A stretch of DNA of 64,000 bases from Thiobacillus denitrificans DSM 12475 (lineage in GTDB: Bacteria > Pseudomonadota > Gammaproteobacteria > Burkholderiales > Thiobacillaceae), in the NCBI RefSeq assembly GCF_000376425.1, contig NZ_AQWL01000009.1, forward strand, positions 24,722 through 88,721. The letters are read 5' to 3'. Below, piece by piece: positions 1-10,061 of the stretch. The notes under the pieces were generated by a model, which saw only the letters and a list, made by a program, of their open reading frames with translations, ran no database searches and had not been told where the DNA came from. A program made the position numbers and the translations under genes. Positions within the stretch are counted from its first letter, which is position 1. Each line of letters opens with the position of its first letter.

Positions 1-3000
1 GTGAGCGCCAGCTCCGCCAGGTCGATGGCATCGAGATCGGCCTGCGTATAGGTGAGGCCTTCGCTCGCATCAGGTACGGCGCCGAAATTGATGCGCGTCG
101 CGCCCACCGCCAGCCTGCCGGCAACGGGTGCGCCGTTTCTGGCGAACACGGCCGAGCCCTTGAAATCATTGACCTGGGTTGCGTCGAGCGCGATCGAATC
201 AGCGGCGGCGATGGTGCTTTCGGCCTCGCCCATGAGCGCGCCTGCGCTGCGATCGGGGCTGCCGGTCCGCGCAAAGCCCGCGCGCGTCGAGGCGGCCCGC
301 ACGAACGCGCCGTTGCCCGCTATGCGGTACGCCCCGGCGTCGCCCGATTCGCCTTGCGCGTCGATGGCGCTGCCCGCCCTCAGCGTCAGGGTATCTTTCG
401 CCGCCAGCATCACTTCGGCGGCTTTCAGCGCGTGATCCGCGTCGTTGGCAAGCACGACGGCATCCGCACCGACCGTGATCGTCGTCGACTCGCCGCTGCT
501 GCTGCGCGTACCGCCCAGCAGCAGGCTGTCCGCGCCCAGCGCGTTGAGTTTGCCGGCGTCGAGCACGACCGCATCGGCGTCGATGCCGCTCGGCGTACCG
601 CTGGCGACAGCGAGTTTGAGCGCGCTGATATCCACCTGCGCACCCCGTCCGCCCGGCGCAGCGACAAAGTGATACGCCGCATCCAGTTTGAGCGCGTCTG
701 CGCCGCTGCCGCTCGTGCTCACCGACAGCAGGCCGGCATCCTGCGGGCGATGTTGGCCGTCGGCGAAGAATTGCGAAGCCCGGGCCAGAGAGAATTCGGA
801 ACGTGCGCGCACCTGGTCGCGCGTCATCACGAGCACGCCCTGCCAGTTCGCATCTTTCGGCGCGCCAGGCCGGCTGTCGGTCACATAGCCTGCGGCGATG
901 CGTACCCCATCCTGGCGACTGTAGGCCTGTCCCGGCAACACGTTCCGGATGCCGCTGTCGAGCTTGACCGCATACGCGCCAGGCAGCAGCGCGTAGTGCG
1001 CGGGGAGCAGGGTATACACGCCGTCCGCCAGCCCCGGCACGCCGGACAGATAAACCGCCTCGCCGCTGGCGCGGTCGAAACCTTCCTGCGGGTCGGCAGG
1101 CGCAAAACCGCCAGCGTAGCCGGGCAGGATGGCATAGGTGGCCTTGTCATTGAGGATGTCGCGCGAGCCGCCCGGGCCGACGGTGAACTCCCAGGCCTGC
1201 AGATCGCCGCCGCCGGCGAGGTCGAACCGGGCGCCGGCCTGCATGTCGATGCTGGCAGCTTCGGTACGGATCGATTTTTCCGTCAGCCCGTCCTGCGCGA
1301 TCTGGCCTGCCGGCACTTTGGCCGGATCGAGGTCGACCACCCAGTCGCGACCGTTCTGTAGCTTGCCGAAAGGCAGCAGGCTGCCCGGCGCCGCCGCAAC
1401 CGAGGTGAGGCTGCCGTCCCTGAATACCAGCGATTCGCTCGCCTTGAATTCCAGCTGGCCGAAGGGTGCCCACAGGTTGCCGTCCTGCACGATATGCTTC
1501 GCGTCCACCGTCAGGCTGCCCAGTGCCGACAGGGGCTGCACCGGCGCATCGGTAGTGCGGCTGAAGCTGACCGTCCTGCCGGGCGCCAGGATGCTCGCCT
1601 GACTCCAGGTTGCGGGCGCCACGACGGCGCCGTGGAACGCCAGGTCGGCGGCGGATTCGATCCGCGCGCTGGGCCGCGTGGGCGCCGTCGCGACCGTGGT
1701 GCCGCGCAGGCGAACGGCCTCGCTGCCGCTCAGTTCGGCACGCGCCATCCCGCGCAGCCGCAGATTGCCCGCCAGCTCCAGCAGGCGCGCATCGACCTTC
1801 AACACCCCCGAACCGGAATAGGCGCCGTCGCTGCCCAGGCGGTAGCCATCGTAGTTGCCGAGCAGGGCCGCATCGGCGGCGATGGCGGTATTGCCGCCGA
1901 CCGTCTCGATGCGGGCGGCGTCGAGTTTCACCTCCCGCAGCGGCAAGGTGCGGCCGGCGCCCAGATTCAGTCCGTCTTCCAGCCGGATCGCATCGCGGCT
2001 GGCAAGTGCGATGCGATCGAATCCGGCCTGTTCCAGCGCATCGGAAGCAATACGGGCGCGCACCGGGCTGGCATCCGGGATCGCGTCGCCCGGGGTCAGG
2101 CCCGCCGCCTGCGGCGCCACCGTGGGCGCCAGGCTCAGCACGCGGCTCTGCGCGTCGTAGGTGGCCTGACCCTCCTGCCGCGCGTTCCTGCTCAGGGTGG
2201 CGCTGAAGCTGCCGCCCCGATGGGAGGCGCTGCCGGCGTGCGCCGCCAGGGTGCCGTCCAGCAGCATGCCTTCCTCGGCAAACACGCTCAGCGTGCCGGC
2301 ATCGCTGCCCACCAGACGGCCCAGTCCGCCGGACTCGCTGGGCATATCCAGACGCACCGGTGCGGCGCCCGAGACGTCGATGCGCGACCCCGCTTCCGTC
2401 ACCACGTAGCCGGTCTGTGCGTCCAGCCTGACCGTGCCGCCGGCGAGGACCTCGCCCTGCGTCAGCCCTTTGCCGTCGGTGTAGGTCCGCGCGATGCCCG
2501 ACACGTCGAGCACGGCCTGTTCGCCCAGCCAGATCGGGTTCAGATTGGCCGGCCCGAACACCGCGCCGTTGCTGCGATCGAGCGTGGCGTCGATGGTACC
2601 GCCGCGCGCGATCAGCCGACCTTGGATGTCGATCGCGTTGCGCGCCTCCAGCGCGATGCGCGCGCCGGGATCGACCTCGATACGCGCACCCGTGCCGACC
2701 CGGATCTGGCCGGTTCCGGCGCCCGCCTGTTTGGCGGCCAGGCTGAGATGGGCGGCCTGGCGCACCCGGTCGTCGCGTTTCACGACCCGGGCGAAGTCTT
2801 CCACGCGGCTGCCGCTGGGGCGCAGCGCATACTCCGGCTGCACCTCCAGGCTGACGACGGTGGGGGTGATCGCGGTGTCGTCGGCGACGCTGAGCATGTT
2901 GAGCGCGGTCAGGCTGAAATCGGCAAAGCCGCCGCGTTCGAACAAGCCGGTCTCCAGATTCAGCGTGCCGTAGGCCGCATCAGGCGCGCCGCCTACCCGG

Positions 3001-5759
3001 ATGGTGTGGCTCGCCAGGCTGAGCTTGCCGCCCTTGCCGGTGGCGTGGCCCGCCAGATTGTCAGCCACCCCCTCGACGTCGTACGCCGCCACGCTGATAT
3101 CGCCGCCCTTGCCGGCGACCAGGGTGCCGTCGGCCCGCACATGGCCGCCGCTGCCGACGTCAATGCGCGCGTTCTCGCCGAGTTCGATCTCGCCTTGCGC
3201 AGTGTAGGCGCCGCCGCTGGCGCTCACATCGGCGGCCAGCGTCACCTTGCCGCCATTCACCAGGGGAAGTAGGCCGGCCGGTCCGCCACGTCCCGGCAGT
3301 TCGTTCACCCAGGCGCCGCGCGCCGACAGGGTGACGCCGTCGCCCACGGCCAGCCTGGGAGCGGACAGCACGCTGCCGGCGTTGTTCCTGGCAGCCAGAT
3401 CGATCGTTCCGCTGCTCGCCTCGATATCCGCCAGCACCGTCAGGCCATTGGCGACGATGCGCACACCACCGCCCTGCGGCGCGCGCAGCGCCTCGCGCAC
3501 CTCGGCGGCCTGGTTGCTGAAAATCTCCAGCGTCGCCACCTTGCCCCACCCCATCAGCGCGGGATTCACCACCAGCGCGTCCTTGAGTGCTTGCGGCAGC
3601 ACATCGCCGAACTTGAAGCCGGACGGCAGGGTGGCCCCGGTGCTGCTCACGTCCACTCGCTGGTTGAGCTTGTAGTCGTTGAGCGTGCCGTCGCCGATCG
3701 CATCGGTACCGAAAGTCAGGCGTGCGCCTGCCGGCTGCAGGCCGGCGCCGCGTTGCAACTCGCCGGTCGTGGTGCGGCCCTGCACATCGGCGGTCTGCAT
3801 CGCCACGGCCTTCATTCCAACCACGTCCAGCGCACCGGCGTCCTTGCCTTCGACATAGCCGGGGTCGTAGCGGTAACTCTGTCCCAGGTCGATCACTTCC
3901 TTGCGGTTCCAGCGACCGTAATCCTTCACGTAACGCGTGGCGATGCCGTCGTAGCGCGTCGCGGCGTCGGCATCGGCCAAATCGACCAGCCTGCCATTGC
4001 TGGAGAGCAGCGTGGTTTTCACGTTGGCGGCGGTGTACTGCACGCTGCCGCCCGAGAGATCGATGGTCACGCCGTTTTCCAGGATCGTTTCGCCCTGCGA
4101 GCGGATCGCCACGCTGCCGCCCGCGGTCGAACGTTCGGCCACCGTGCGTCCCAGATTGGCCTGGTAGCTTTCCAGGCTGTCCTGCGCGATGAGCGTGGAT
4201 TCACCGGCCTCGGCCCTGGCAAGTGCACGGTTGACGTCGACGTAGACCTTCTCGCCGCGCAAGGGGCCTTCCTGGTTGGCCGGCGTATCCTTCAGTTCGT
4301 CGCCGCGCAGTTCCACTTCGACGCCGTTGCGCGCGGCGGAGACCCGCACGTTCTCAAGCCCCGCCACGCTGATGCGCGCGCCGGCGGCGACATGGATGCG
4401 CGCCGTGTCCGACGCGGCCGTGCCGGCCCCGTCGAGCGAAGTCTTCTGGCGCAGCGTGGAGGGATCGTCGACCGCATCCATGCGCACTTCCGCCGCGGGC
4501 GCGTCGATGACGGCACCGCCTGCCATGCGAATGTCCTGCCCCAGCACCCGCACCTTCGATGCCCTGGCGAGACCGGCCCCGGTCGTGCCGTCCAGCACGG
4601 TGGTGGCGTCGGCCACCTCCGGCAACACTTCGGTCAGGCTGCTCCCGCCCAGCACCACGCGGCCGGAACGGGTCGAATCGACAGGCAGCTCGCCGCCGCC
4701 GGACTGGGTGTCCTTCGCCAGCAGATACACCGAGCCGTTGGACACCACCGAGGTGGTGGCGCGCGCGATGCCCAGCTGGTTCACCGCATAGCCGACCATG
4801 GTGACGTTGCCGCGCGGGGTCGAAAGCTCGCCCAGGTTGGTGACGTGGCCCAGCTTGTCCTCGGACGCGTTGGCGAGGCTCACTGCCTGGCCGTCGAGCT
4901 CGCCATCCTTCATGCCGGCGTTGGCCGTGTCGAAGCCGGTCAATCCGGCCGGGCTGTCCACCTCGACCAGCAGACCGCGCACATTCGCATCCTCGTCCGA
5001 GGCCGAACGCAGATACACCCTGCCGCCCGCCCCCGCGATCACCTGACCGTCGGGCGCCGTCACCGAGCCCTTGTTGACCACTGTGGGGGCGATCAGCATC
5101 ACCCGCCCCTGGCTGCCCGCAGTGATCCGCGCGCCTTCGAACACCTTGATGAAGCCGCGCCCTTCGCCGCCTTCGAAGTCTTTTTCAAACTGCGGATTGC
5201 CCGTGTCTCCCAGGAATGAATTGAGAAAATAGACGTCCTTGATATCCAGCGAGCTCGCGGTGAAGCTGTTCAGGTTCACCTGTGCGCCGCCCATGAAGGC
5301 GATGCCGTTGGGGTTGACCATCGTGAGGCTGGCTGTCTGGCCGGATGCCTGCGAAATACTGCCCGCGATGACGCTGGGGTTCTGGTCATGAATCCGGGCG
5401 AGCACCGAAAAATTGGCGCCTTGCACCAGGTTTTGTGTGGCGAGGCTGTCAACCTGGCGGAGCTGCACGTTGTGGCCTGCGCTGATGTTGAAGCTCTGGA
5501 AATTGACGATGGCCTTGTTGCCCACCTGGTTCAGATAGGCCTGCATGCCGCTCGCCTGATAACTTGCCGTGGTGCCCGGCACGGCAAAATTTACGCTCGC
5601 GACCGGCAGTTCGGCCTGGACCGGCCCCGCCAGCAGCACGCCGGCCAGCGCCAGCGCCGGACCGCTCGCCGCTTTTCCCTGGCGGCGCGCGGTTTCCGCC
5701 ACCGGCACCATCATGCCTGAAGTTATGTTGAACACCAGCCGATAACGGTTGCGATTCAT
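1..5759 (-). CDS. TpsA-type filamentous haemagglutinin-like adhesin (3' end off window)
   Basis: Reading leftward from ATG at 5759, one frame stays open to the window edge, giving at least 1919 residues. The N-terminus (MNRNRYRLVFN...) is an extended signal peptide region typical of TpsA proteins, followed by a hydrophobic stretch ending in VQA. Next comes a TPS/haemagglutination-activity domain (about residues 50-170) with the motif VNPNGIAF. The rest is a low-complexity beta-helix-like repeat region rich in G, A, D and V (many sensor-like IDVSGGxxxAxG turns). The partner transporter gene lies just upstream on the same strand. Expected role: secreted or surface adhesin. The C-terminus and any anchoring domain are not in the window. 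High confidence in family; ligand unknown. Confidence 0.93.
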   Translation of the reverse strand, partial: MNRNRYRLVFNITSGMMVPVAETARRQGKAASGPALALAGVLLAGPVQAELPVASVNFAVPGTTASYQASGMQAYLNQVGNKAIVNFQSFNISAGHNVQLRQVDSLATQNLVQGANFSVLARIHDQNPSVIAGSISQASGQTASLTMVNPNGIAFMGGAQVNLNSFTASSLDIKDVYFLNSFLGDTGNPQFEKDFEGGEGRGFIKVFEGARITAGSQGRVMLIAPTVVNKGSVTAPDGQVIAGAGGRVYLRSASDEDANVRGLLVEVDSPAGLTGFDTANAGMKDGELDGQAVSLANASEDKLGHVTNLGELSTPRGNVTMVGYAVNQLGIARATTSVVSNGSVYLLAKDTQSGGGELPVDSTRSGRVVLGGSSLTEVLPEVADATTVLDGTTGAGLARASKVRVLGQDIRMAGGAVIDAPAAEVRMDAVDDPSTLRQKTSLDGAGTAASDTARIHVAAGARISVAGLENVRVSAARNGVEVELRGDELKDTPANQEGPLRGEKVYVDVNRALARAEAGESTLIAQDSLESYQANLGRTVAERSTAGGSVAIRSQGETILENGVTIDLSGGSVQYTAANVKTTLLSSNGRLVDLADADAATRYDGIATRYVKDYGRWNRKEVIDLGQSYRYDPGYVEGKDAGALDVVGMKAVAMQTADVQGRTTTGELQRGAGLQPAGARLTFGTDAIGDGTLNDYKLNQRVDVSSTGATLPSGFKFGDVLPQALKDALVVNPALMGWGKVATLEIFSNQAAEVREALRAPQGGGVRIVANGLTVLADIEASSGTIDLAARNNAGSVLSAPRLAVGDGVTLSARGAWVNELPGRGGPAGLLPLVNGGKVTLAADVSASGGAYTAQGEIELGENARIDVGSGGHVRADGTLVAGKGGDISVAAYDVEGVADNLAGHATGKGGKLSLASHTIRVGGAPDAAYGTLNLETGLFERGGFADFSLTALNMLSVADDTAITPTVVSLEVQPEYALRPSGSRVEDFARVVKRDDRVRQAAHLSLAAKQAGAGTGQIRVGTGARIEVDPGARIALEARNAIDIQGRLIARGGTIDATLDRSNGAVFGPANLNPIWLGEQAVLDVSGIARTYTDGKGLTQGEVLAGGTVRLDAQTGYVVTEAGSRIDVSGAAPVRLDMPSESGGLGRLVGSDAGTLSVFAEEGMLLDGTLAAHAGSASHRGGSFSATLSRNARQEGQATYDAQSRVLSLAPTVAPQAAGLTPGDAIPDASPVRARIASDALEQAGFDRIALASRDAIRLEDGLNLGAGRTLPLREVKLDAARIETVGGNTAIAADAALLGNYDGYRLGSDGAYSGSGVLKVDARLLELAGNLRLRGMARAELSGSEAVRLRGTTVATAPTRPSARIESAADLAFHGAVVAPATWSQASILAPGRTVSFSRTTDAPVQPLSALGSLTVDAKHIVQDGNLWAPFGQLEFKASESLVFRDGSLTSVAAAPGSLLPFGKLQNGRDWVVDLDPAKVPAGQIAQDGLTEKSIRTEAASIDMQAGARFDLAGGGDLQAWEFTVGPGGSRDILNDKATYAILPGYAGGFAPADPQEGFDRASGEAVYLSGVPGLADGVYTLLPAHYALLPGAYAVKLDSGIRNVLPGQAYSRQDGVRIAAGYVTDSRPGAPKDANWQGVLVMTRDQVRARSEFSLARASQFFADGQHRPQDAGLLSVSTSGSGADALKLDAAYHFVAAPGGRGAQVDISALKLAVASGTPSGIDADAVVLDAGKLNALGADSLLLGGTRSSSGESTTITVGADAVVLANDADHALKAAEVMLAAKDTLTLRAGSAIDAQGESGDAGAYRIAGNGAFVRAASTRAGFARTGSPDRSAGALMGEAESTIAAADSIALDATQVNDFKGSAVFARNGAPVAGRLAVGATRINFGAVPDASEGLTYTQADLDAIDLAELAL

Positions 5760-5875
5760 GGGGTTTCCTTTAGCGCTGCGGCGCGAATAAAAAACAGGCG
5801 GCGCGGCAGTTATCCTCGTGCCCGGGGTACGGGTGCCTAGCTTAGCCCCGGGATAGGTCTTGCCTGTGTCATCCG

Positions 5876-5897
5876 GAATGAGCCGATCGGCTCATTC
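5876..5897. other. 22-bp perfect palindrome between tpsB and tpsA
   Basis: The half-site is GAATGAGCCGA and the two halves match perfectly, centred between 5886 and 5887. It overlaps the tpsB stop codon (5896-5898). As RNA it would form a tight hairpin but no U-tract follows, so it may be a processing or attenuation hairpin between transporter and adhesin rather than a classical terminator. Related copies occur at 10021-10036 and 15882-15903. Confidence 0.6.
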
Positions 5898-7452
5898 ACC
5901 ATTCGTAGCCCAGTCTGAAATGCCCGCGGCTGTCGCCCTTTTCGGTATCACCCAGGTCCCGCAGCGCCACCGCCCAGTCGATGCCGGCGGAGACGCCGCG
6001 CCATCCCTTCAGGCGCAGGCCGATGCCGGCGCCGGCCAGGGTGAAGCGGTCGTCCGCGGTGATCGGCTCGCGCACATGCACATAGCCGCCGTCGACGAAA
6101 ACCAGCAGATGCACATCGTCGAGCGAATCGGCCAGGCGCTTCGCAAAATTCGGCGTCGCCGCCTCCAGGCTCAGCGCCACGCCGTTGTCGCCCAGCGCGG
6201 CGGATTCGAGATAGCCGCGCACGCTGTCGACGCCGCCGATGGCGAACTGCTCGTTCGAGATCAGCGGCTGCGCGGCGAGCTGCCAGCTACCGCGCAGCTC
6301 GGCGCCCCAGCCGCTGGCCCAGCGCTCGCTGTGCGATGCGGTGCCGCGCAGATAGGCGTAATTGGCGCGCCCCTTGTAGCGCTTGTCGGCGAACTCCTGC
6401 TCGTCCGCCACCAGGCCGCGCAGATGGAAATTGAATGCCGCGCCGAGCCTGGTGCTGCGCCCCTCGCCCAGCCAGGTGCCGTCCCAGCCCACGGTGAACG
6501 GCAGGTAGGTGATCGGCGTGTTGAAGTCGCCGCCGCCGATCAGCGCGACCGACTGATCGAAGTCCTTGTAGTCCACCCCCATCGTCGCGGTGTGAAAGAA
6601 GCCTTCGCCGCGGCCGCGCAGCGGCACGATGTAGCGCGCCCCGAGGATGGTGCCGTTGCCCAGCACGTTGAGCGTGCCGACCGCCGCAACGTCGGATTCC
6701 GACTTGACGCCATACAGCGCAAGGTAGTTGCCCGACGCCAACGGCCAGGTGTAGCTGGCCGAGAACACCCGGCTTTCGTCAGTGTTCTCAGGCGCGGTCT
6801 GCAGCGTGATGCCCAGCCCATGCTGCTTCTGCCACAAATTGTCCCAGCGCAGGCTGGCGGTCAGGCGCGAGCGTGTCGTGTCCTGGCTATAGCGATCGTT
6901 GAGCTCGATATTTCCATGGAGCGGCAGGCGATCCTGCACCTTGAGGTCGACCTCGACCGTGCCCGGCGTCTTGCCGGGGCGCAGCACTGGCGTGATGCGG
7001 CGGTCGGCCGAACGGTTCAGCGCCGCCAGTTCCTTCTGCATCTGCGGGAAATTCGGCACCGTGCCCTCGGCCAGCTCCGGCACGCCCGCCTTGATCTCGC
7101 CGAGGCTGAAATAGCGCGACTCGACCACACGCAGCCGCTCCACCGGCGCCTCGGTCACCGCCAGCTTCACCACGCCGCCCTCCACCTTCTGCTGCGGGAT
7201 GCTCACCAGTACGGTGAGGTAGCCCGCGCCGTGATAGGCCTTCTCCAGCGCCTCGCGCGCCTTTTCCACGTCGGCGAGGCTTCTCTTTTCGCCGAGATGC
7301 GGATACACCGCCTGCTCGACCGTCACCACCGGCAGCAGCGTCGTGCCTTCCACCCGGTATTCGAATACGTCGAAACTGGCTTCCTGCGCATGGGCTGCGT
7401 TCATCGCACCCAGCACCGCAAGCCACACCATCCAGAACAGATTCATCATCAT
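5896..7452 (-). CDS. TpsB outer-membrane transporter (ShlB/FhaC/HecB family)
   Basis: 518 residues. A signal peptide (about residues 1-22, ending AHA) leads into a POTRA-containing periplasmic part (EYRVEGTTLLPVVTVEQAV... and PQQKVEGGVVKLAVTEAPVERL, about 25-180). A 16-strand-type beta-barrel follows, with the family motif VRGY in GGVDSVRGYLESA and a C-terminal aromatic residue (RLGYEW). It should secrete the TpsA protein encoded 136 bp downstream. Three consecutive ATG codons (7452, 7449, 7446) make the exact start uncertain, and the ribosome-binding site is weak. Length is slightly below the usual 550-580, consistent with a single clear POTRA plus a short second one. Confidence 0.92.
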   Translation of the reverse strand: MMMNLFWMVWLAVLGAMNAAHAQEASFDVFEYRVEGTTLLPVVTVEQAVYPHLGEKRSLADVEKAREALEKAYHGAGYLTVLVSIPQQKVEGGVVKLAVTEAPVERLRVVESRYFSLGEIKAGVPELAEGTVPNFPQMQKELAALNRSADRRITPVLRPGKTPGTVEVDLKVQDRLPLHGNIELNDRYSQDTTRSRLTASLRWDNLWQKQHGLGITLQTAPENTDESRVFSASYTWPLASGNYLALYGVKSESDVAAVGTLNVLGNGTILGARYIVPLRGRGEGFFHTATMGVDYKDFDQSVALIGGGDFNTPITYLPFTVGWDGTWLGEGRSTRLGAAFNFHLRGLVADEQEFADKRYKGRANYAYLRGTASHSERWASGWGAELRGSWQLAAQPLISNEQFAIGGVDSVRGYLESAALGDNGVALSLEAATPNFAKRLADSLDDVHLLVFVDGGYVHVREPITADDRFTLAGAGIGLRLKGWRGVSAGIDWAVALRDLGDTEKGDSRGHFRLGYEW

Positions 7453-7513
7453 TGCTCAGGCTGTTCGCACAGCCTTCGATTGCCACGAGCCCGCGGCGTC
7501 ACAAAACGAAACG

Positions 7514-7541
7514 GGCGATACGCGGTTTCCCGCGTATCGCC
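7514..7541 (-). terminator. Hairpin terminator after the PBP-like gene
   Basis: A perfect 11-bp stem (GGCGATACGCG with CGCGTATCGCC) and 6-nt loop, followed on the minus strand by a T-rich stretch (CGTTTCGTTTTG). It lies 43 bp beyond the stop of the 7585-9015 gene and would separate it from tpsB. Confidence 0.6.
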
Positions 7542-7584
7542 GCCACATCATCCCTCCCCGCGCAGGCGGAGGGCGGGTTGCCGC

Positions 7585-9015
7585 TTAGTCGTTGAAGTTA
7601 CGGTTGTACGGCGCACACTGGTTGCCGTTCAGGTAAGCCGCATCCAGCACCTGGGGGCCGCTGTAGGCGCCGCCGGGGATCGCCGCAGCGACGTTCTTCA
7701 GGTCGGAAATGCCGGCCAGAATGGCGGGGTTCTGGGCGTTGACCAGGAACTTGTCGAGCACGGCCTTCTTGGCGCCGGTGGTGCGCGAAGGCACGTTGAA
7801 GGAAATCCAGCCCTGCAGATCCCAGTCGCCGTTCTCATAGGTCGCCAGGGTCGGGAACTTGCCGTCGCCGCTGGTGACAGGCGGCAGTGCGGTGTTGTCC
7901 CAGGTCATGGTGCCGGCGCCGTCGAGCGAACGGAACTGCCACTGACCCGTGGCTTTGGAATCCTTCAGGCTGTCCATCGACAGCACGCCGATGGCCTTGT
8001 GGCCGCCCGCACCGAAGTCGACCGTCACCGGGTTGCCGGCGCGATCCTTGGTGGCGTAGGTGCCGCCGTCCACGGCCTTGATCAGGCAGTTGCGCACGTC
8101 GCCGGAGGTGGAGTTCTCGATCACGATCGGCGCGCCGATATCGCCCGTGTGGGTGAAGGTGCGGCTAGCCGGATCCCAGGTGGCGCCGGTACTGTCGCGG
8201 TCGAGGGGGATATTGACCAGATTTTCGCTACAGGGAAAATTGCCTGCCCACAGGTTCATCACGGCCTGGGTGCCCGAGCCCGGGGTACGGCGGCAGATCA
8301 CGATGTCGCCGCTGAGGCTGCCGTCGACCTGGTCCCAGGTGCCCACGTTGCCGGACATGATGGCAGAGACGATGGAGCGGGTGAATTTGGTGGTGGCGGG
8401 CACGTTATTGGTGACCGGAATGCCGAACGACAGGCCATAGATGGCGGTGGCGGTCAGGTCGGCCAGCTCGGCAGCGTTCAGCGAAGCGGCAGCGACTTCG
8501 CCTTCGGTGTTGATCGGCGCCTGGAATATTGCGGGGGCGACATCGGACACGCCGGCGTCGGGCACGCGGGTGTTGGTGCCGCAGACATAGGGGGTGACCG
8601 AAGTGCCGGAACCGGTGTCGCCGCAGGCGGCGGCGGTCACGTCGAGCGACTCGATGACTTCGGCGCGGGCAACCGGGTTCACGCCGAACACGGAACCGCC
8701 CTTGGTGCGGTAGACGATGATGGCGTTCTGACCGGCCCAGGCGCCGGTGCCGGCGGCCAGCTTGCCGGCGACCGCCTCGAAGTCCTTCGACGAGGCGGTG
8801 GTGTTGGCGAAGCGGATCGGCGTCGTGGCGCTATCGAAGGTGGCTGCGATGATGCCGGTGAAGCCCTTCTGCACGGCGGAGGCGCCGGAGATGAAGATGA
8901 CGCGGCCGTTGGCGTTGGCGTCGTTCAGCACGGCCTGCTCGGCAGCAGTCATGGCGGCGTTGGCGGAACCGGCGGCCAGGGCGGCGACGGCAAAAGCGAT
9001 TTGATGCAGTTTCAT
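7585..9015 (-). CDS. Exported PstS-like substrate-binding-fold protein
   Basis: 476 residues with a clear signal peptide (MKLHQIAFAVAALAAGSANA). The mature part contains ISGASAVQKGF near its N-terminus and, mid-protein, SIVSAIMSGNVGTWDQVDG followed by CRRTPGSGTQAVMNLW. These resemble the phosphate/periplasmic-binding (PBP-like) fold, where the S/T-G-S-G-T loop contacts ligand. There is no ABC permease or ATPase nearby, so uptake is doubtful and ligand binding outside the cell is an alternative. It is 67 bp downstream of a PEP-CTERM gene with a very similar leader (AGGAGCACTTC before ATG), suggesting one transcript. Family assignment is by motif only; specific function unknown. Confidence 0.7.
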   Translation of the reverse strand: MKLHQIAFAVAALAAGSANAAMTAAEQAVLNDANANGRVIFISGASAVQKGFTGIIAATFDSATTPIRFANTTASSKDFEAVAGKLAAGTGAWAGQNAIIVYRTKGGSVFGVNPVARAEVIESLDVTAAACGDTGSGTSVTPYVCGTNTRVPDAGVSDVAPAIFQAPINTEGEVAAASLNAAELADLTATAIYGLSFGIPVTNNVPATTKFTRSIVSAIMSGNVGTWDQVDGSLSGDIVICRRTPGSGTQAVMNLWAGNFPCSENLVNIPLDRDSTGATWDPASRTFTHTGDIGAPIVIENSTSGDVRNCLIKAVDGGTYATKDRAGNPVTVDFGAGGHKAIGVLSMDSLKDSKATGQWQFRSLDGAGTMTWDNTALPPVTSGDGKFPTLATYENGDWDLQGWISFNVPSRTTGAKKAVLDKFLVNAQNPAILAGISDLKNVAAAIPGGAYSGPQVLDAAYLNGNQCAPYNRNFND

Positions 9016-9082
9016 GAAGTGCTCCTAATTGGAAATCGGGGGCCGGGCCGGCTGGCACGCCGGCCGGCGGATACGCGATGAA

Positions 9083-9844
9083 TTACACGGACAGGCGGCG
9101 GCGGGCCATGAAGCCGACCAGGCCGAGGCCGGCGAGCATCAGGGCATAGGTGTCGGCCTCGGGTACCGGAGCGGCAGCCAGGTGCAGCGTGTTGTCGGCG
9201 CCGATCCAGGCATTGACGGCAAGGCTGCCGTCCATATATTCGTTGTACACGGAAGGAAGAATGCCGAAGCCGCCGGCATCGATGCGCATGAAGCCGAGGC
9301 CGCTGGCGTAGCTGTTGTTGACCAGGGTGCCGGCGTTGCTGAAGTTCAGCATGGTTCCAGCGTTGTCCCCGAACGAGGCCTTGCCAGCCCACGCCGCACT
9401 AGCAGCGGTCACAGCGACGGAATCGGCGCCTGCCAGCTCGACGTTGACGTTATTGATGAACGTCTGAGTAGCACCGGCAGCCGTGCGGATGACATCCGAG
9501 GTCTTGGTGGTGACAGGCTCGGGCGCTGTGTAAGTGGTCAGCAGGCGGCGGGCCCCCACGGTGTCGGTCGCCATGATGTTCCACTGCAGCGCGCCGGCAT
9601 TAACCACGCTGCCCAGGAAGCTGGTGAAGGTGCTGTCGGCAGTCCAGCTCATGTCGATAAAGCCGCCTTGAGCCAGCGTGGTCTGGAAAGCGTCGATGCT
9701 GACGTTCAGATCGCGGGTGTAGGAGCCGTTGGCATCCCAGATGTTGAAGAACAGTTCGCCGTTGCCGCCGGCACCGTTATCGATGGCAGCGTTGGCGGAA
9801 CCCGTGGCCAGCATGGCGGCCAGCGCGATCAGTTTGAGTTTCAT
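9083..9844 (-). CDS. PEP-CTERM sorting domain protein (first of five)
   Basis: 253 residues. N-terminal signal peptide (MKLKLIALAAMLATGSANA), a variable extracellular body, and a C-terminal PEP-CTERM tripartite signal: PVPEADTYALMLAGLGLVGF followed by the basic cluster ARRR. XrtB, encoded at 33.2-34.1 kb, is expected to cleave this tail. Start chosen for the strong Shine-Dalgarno AGAGGAGCACTAC. It leads a likely two-gene unit with the PBP-like protein. The body shows no recognised enzyme domain. Confidence 0.9.
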   Translation of the reverse strand: MKLKLIALAAMLATGSANAAIDNGAGGNGELFFNIWDANGSYTRDLNVSIDAFQTTLAQGGFIDMSWTADSTFTSFLGSVVNAGALQWNIMATDTVGARRLLTTYTAPEPVTTKTSDVIRTAAGATQTFINNVNVELAGADSVAVTAASAAWAGKASFGDNAGTMLNFSNAGTLVNNSYASGLGFMRIDAGGFGILPSVYNEYMDGSLAVNAWIGADNTLHLAAAPVPEADTYALMLAGLGLVGFMARRRLSV

Positions 9845-10061
9845 GTAGTGCTCCTCTTTTGAAAAAAAGACCCAGAAAGTTAGTGAAGCTTTCCGCCCCC
9901 CTGTGGGGCAGGCCTGCCGGCAAACGGCAAACCAACCGGAAATCGAGCCCGCGTGACTACGGACAGGGGGACTTTAGGGGGCGTGGATGACACCCGATGG
10001 GGAGACGAGGCGGTAAAAACTGAGCCGGATGGCTCATCCGCCGCTGCGCGGCGAATAAACC
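9845..10061. other. Non-coding stretch before element A
   Basis: No supported gene. The part next to 9844 carries the leader of the PEP-CTERM gene. A TGAGCC-GGAT-GGCTCA hairpin lies at 10021-10036, related to the palindrome at 5876-5897. No convincing sigma-54 or sigma-70 promoter could be read by eye. Confidence 0.5.

Noticed and set aside
354-5219. Several long plus-strand frames (354-1361, 1494-3272, 3591-5219)
   Set aside because: All lie opposite the continuous tpsA frame, which carries the ESPR signal and TPS domain and stays open to the window edge.
5860-9081. Plus-strand open frame of 1073 codons
   Set aside because: It lies opposite tpsB, the PBP-like gene and its leader, which have signal peptides, motifs and ribosome-binding sites. 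The frame is Arg/His/Gly-rich, as expected of antisense reading in GC-rich DNA.
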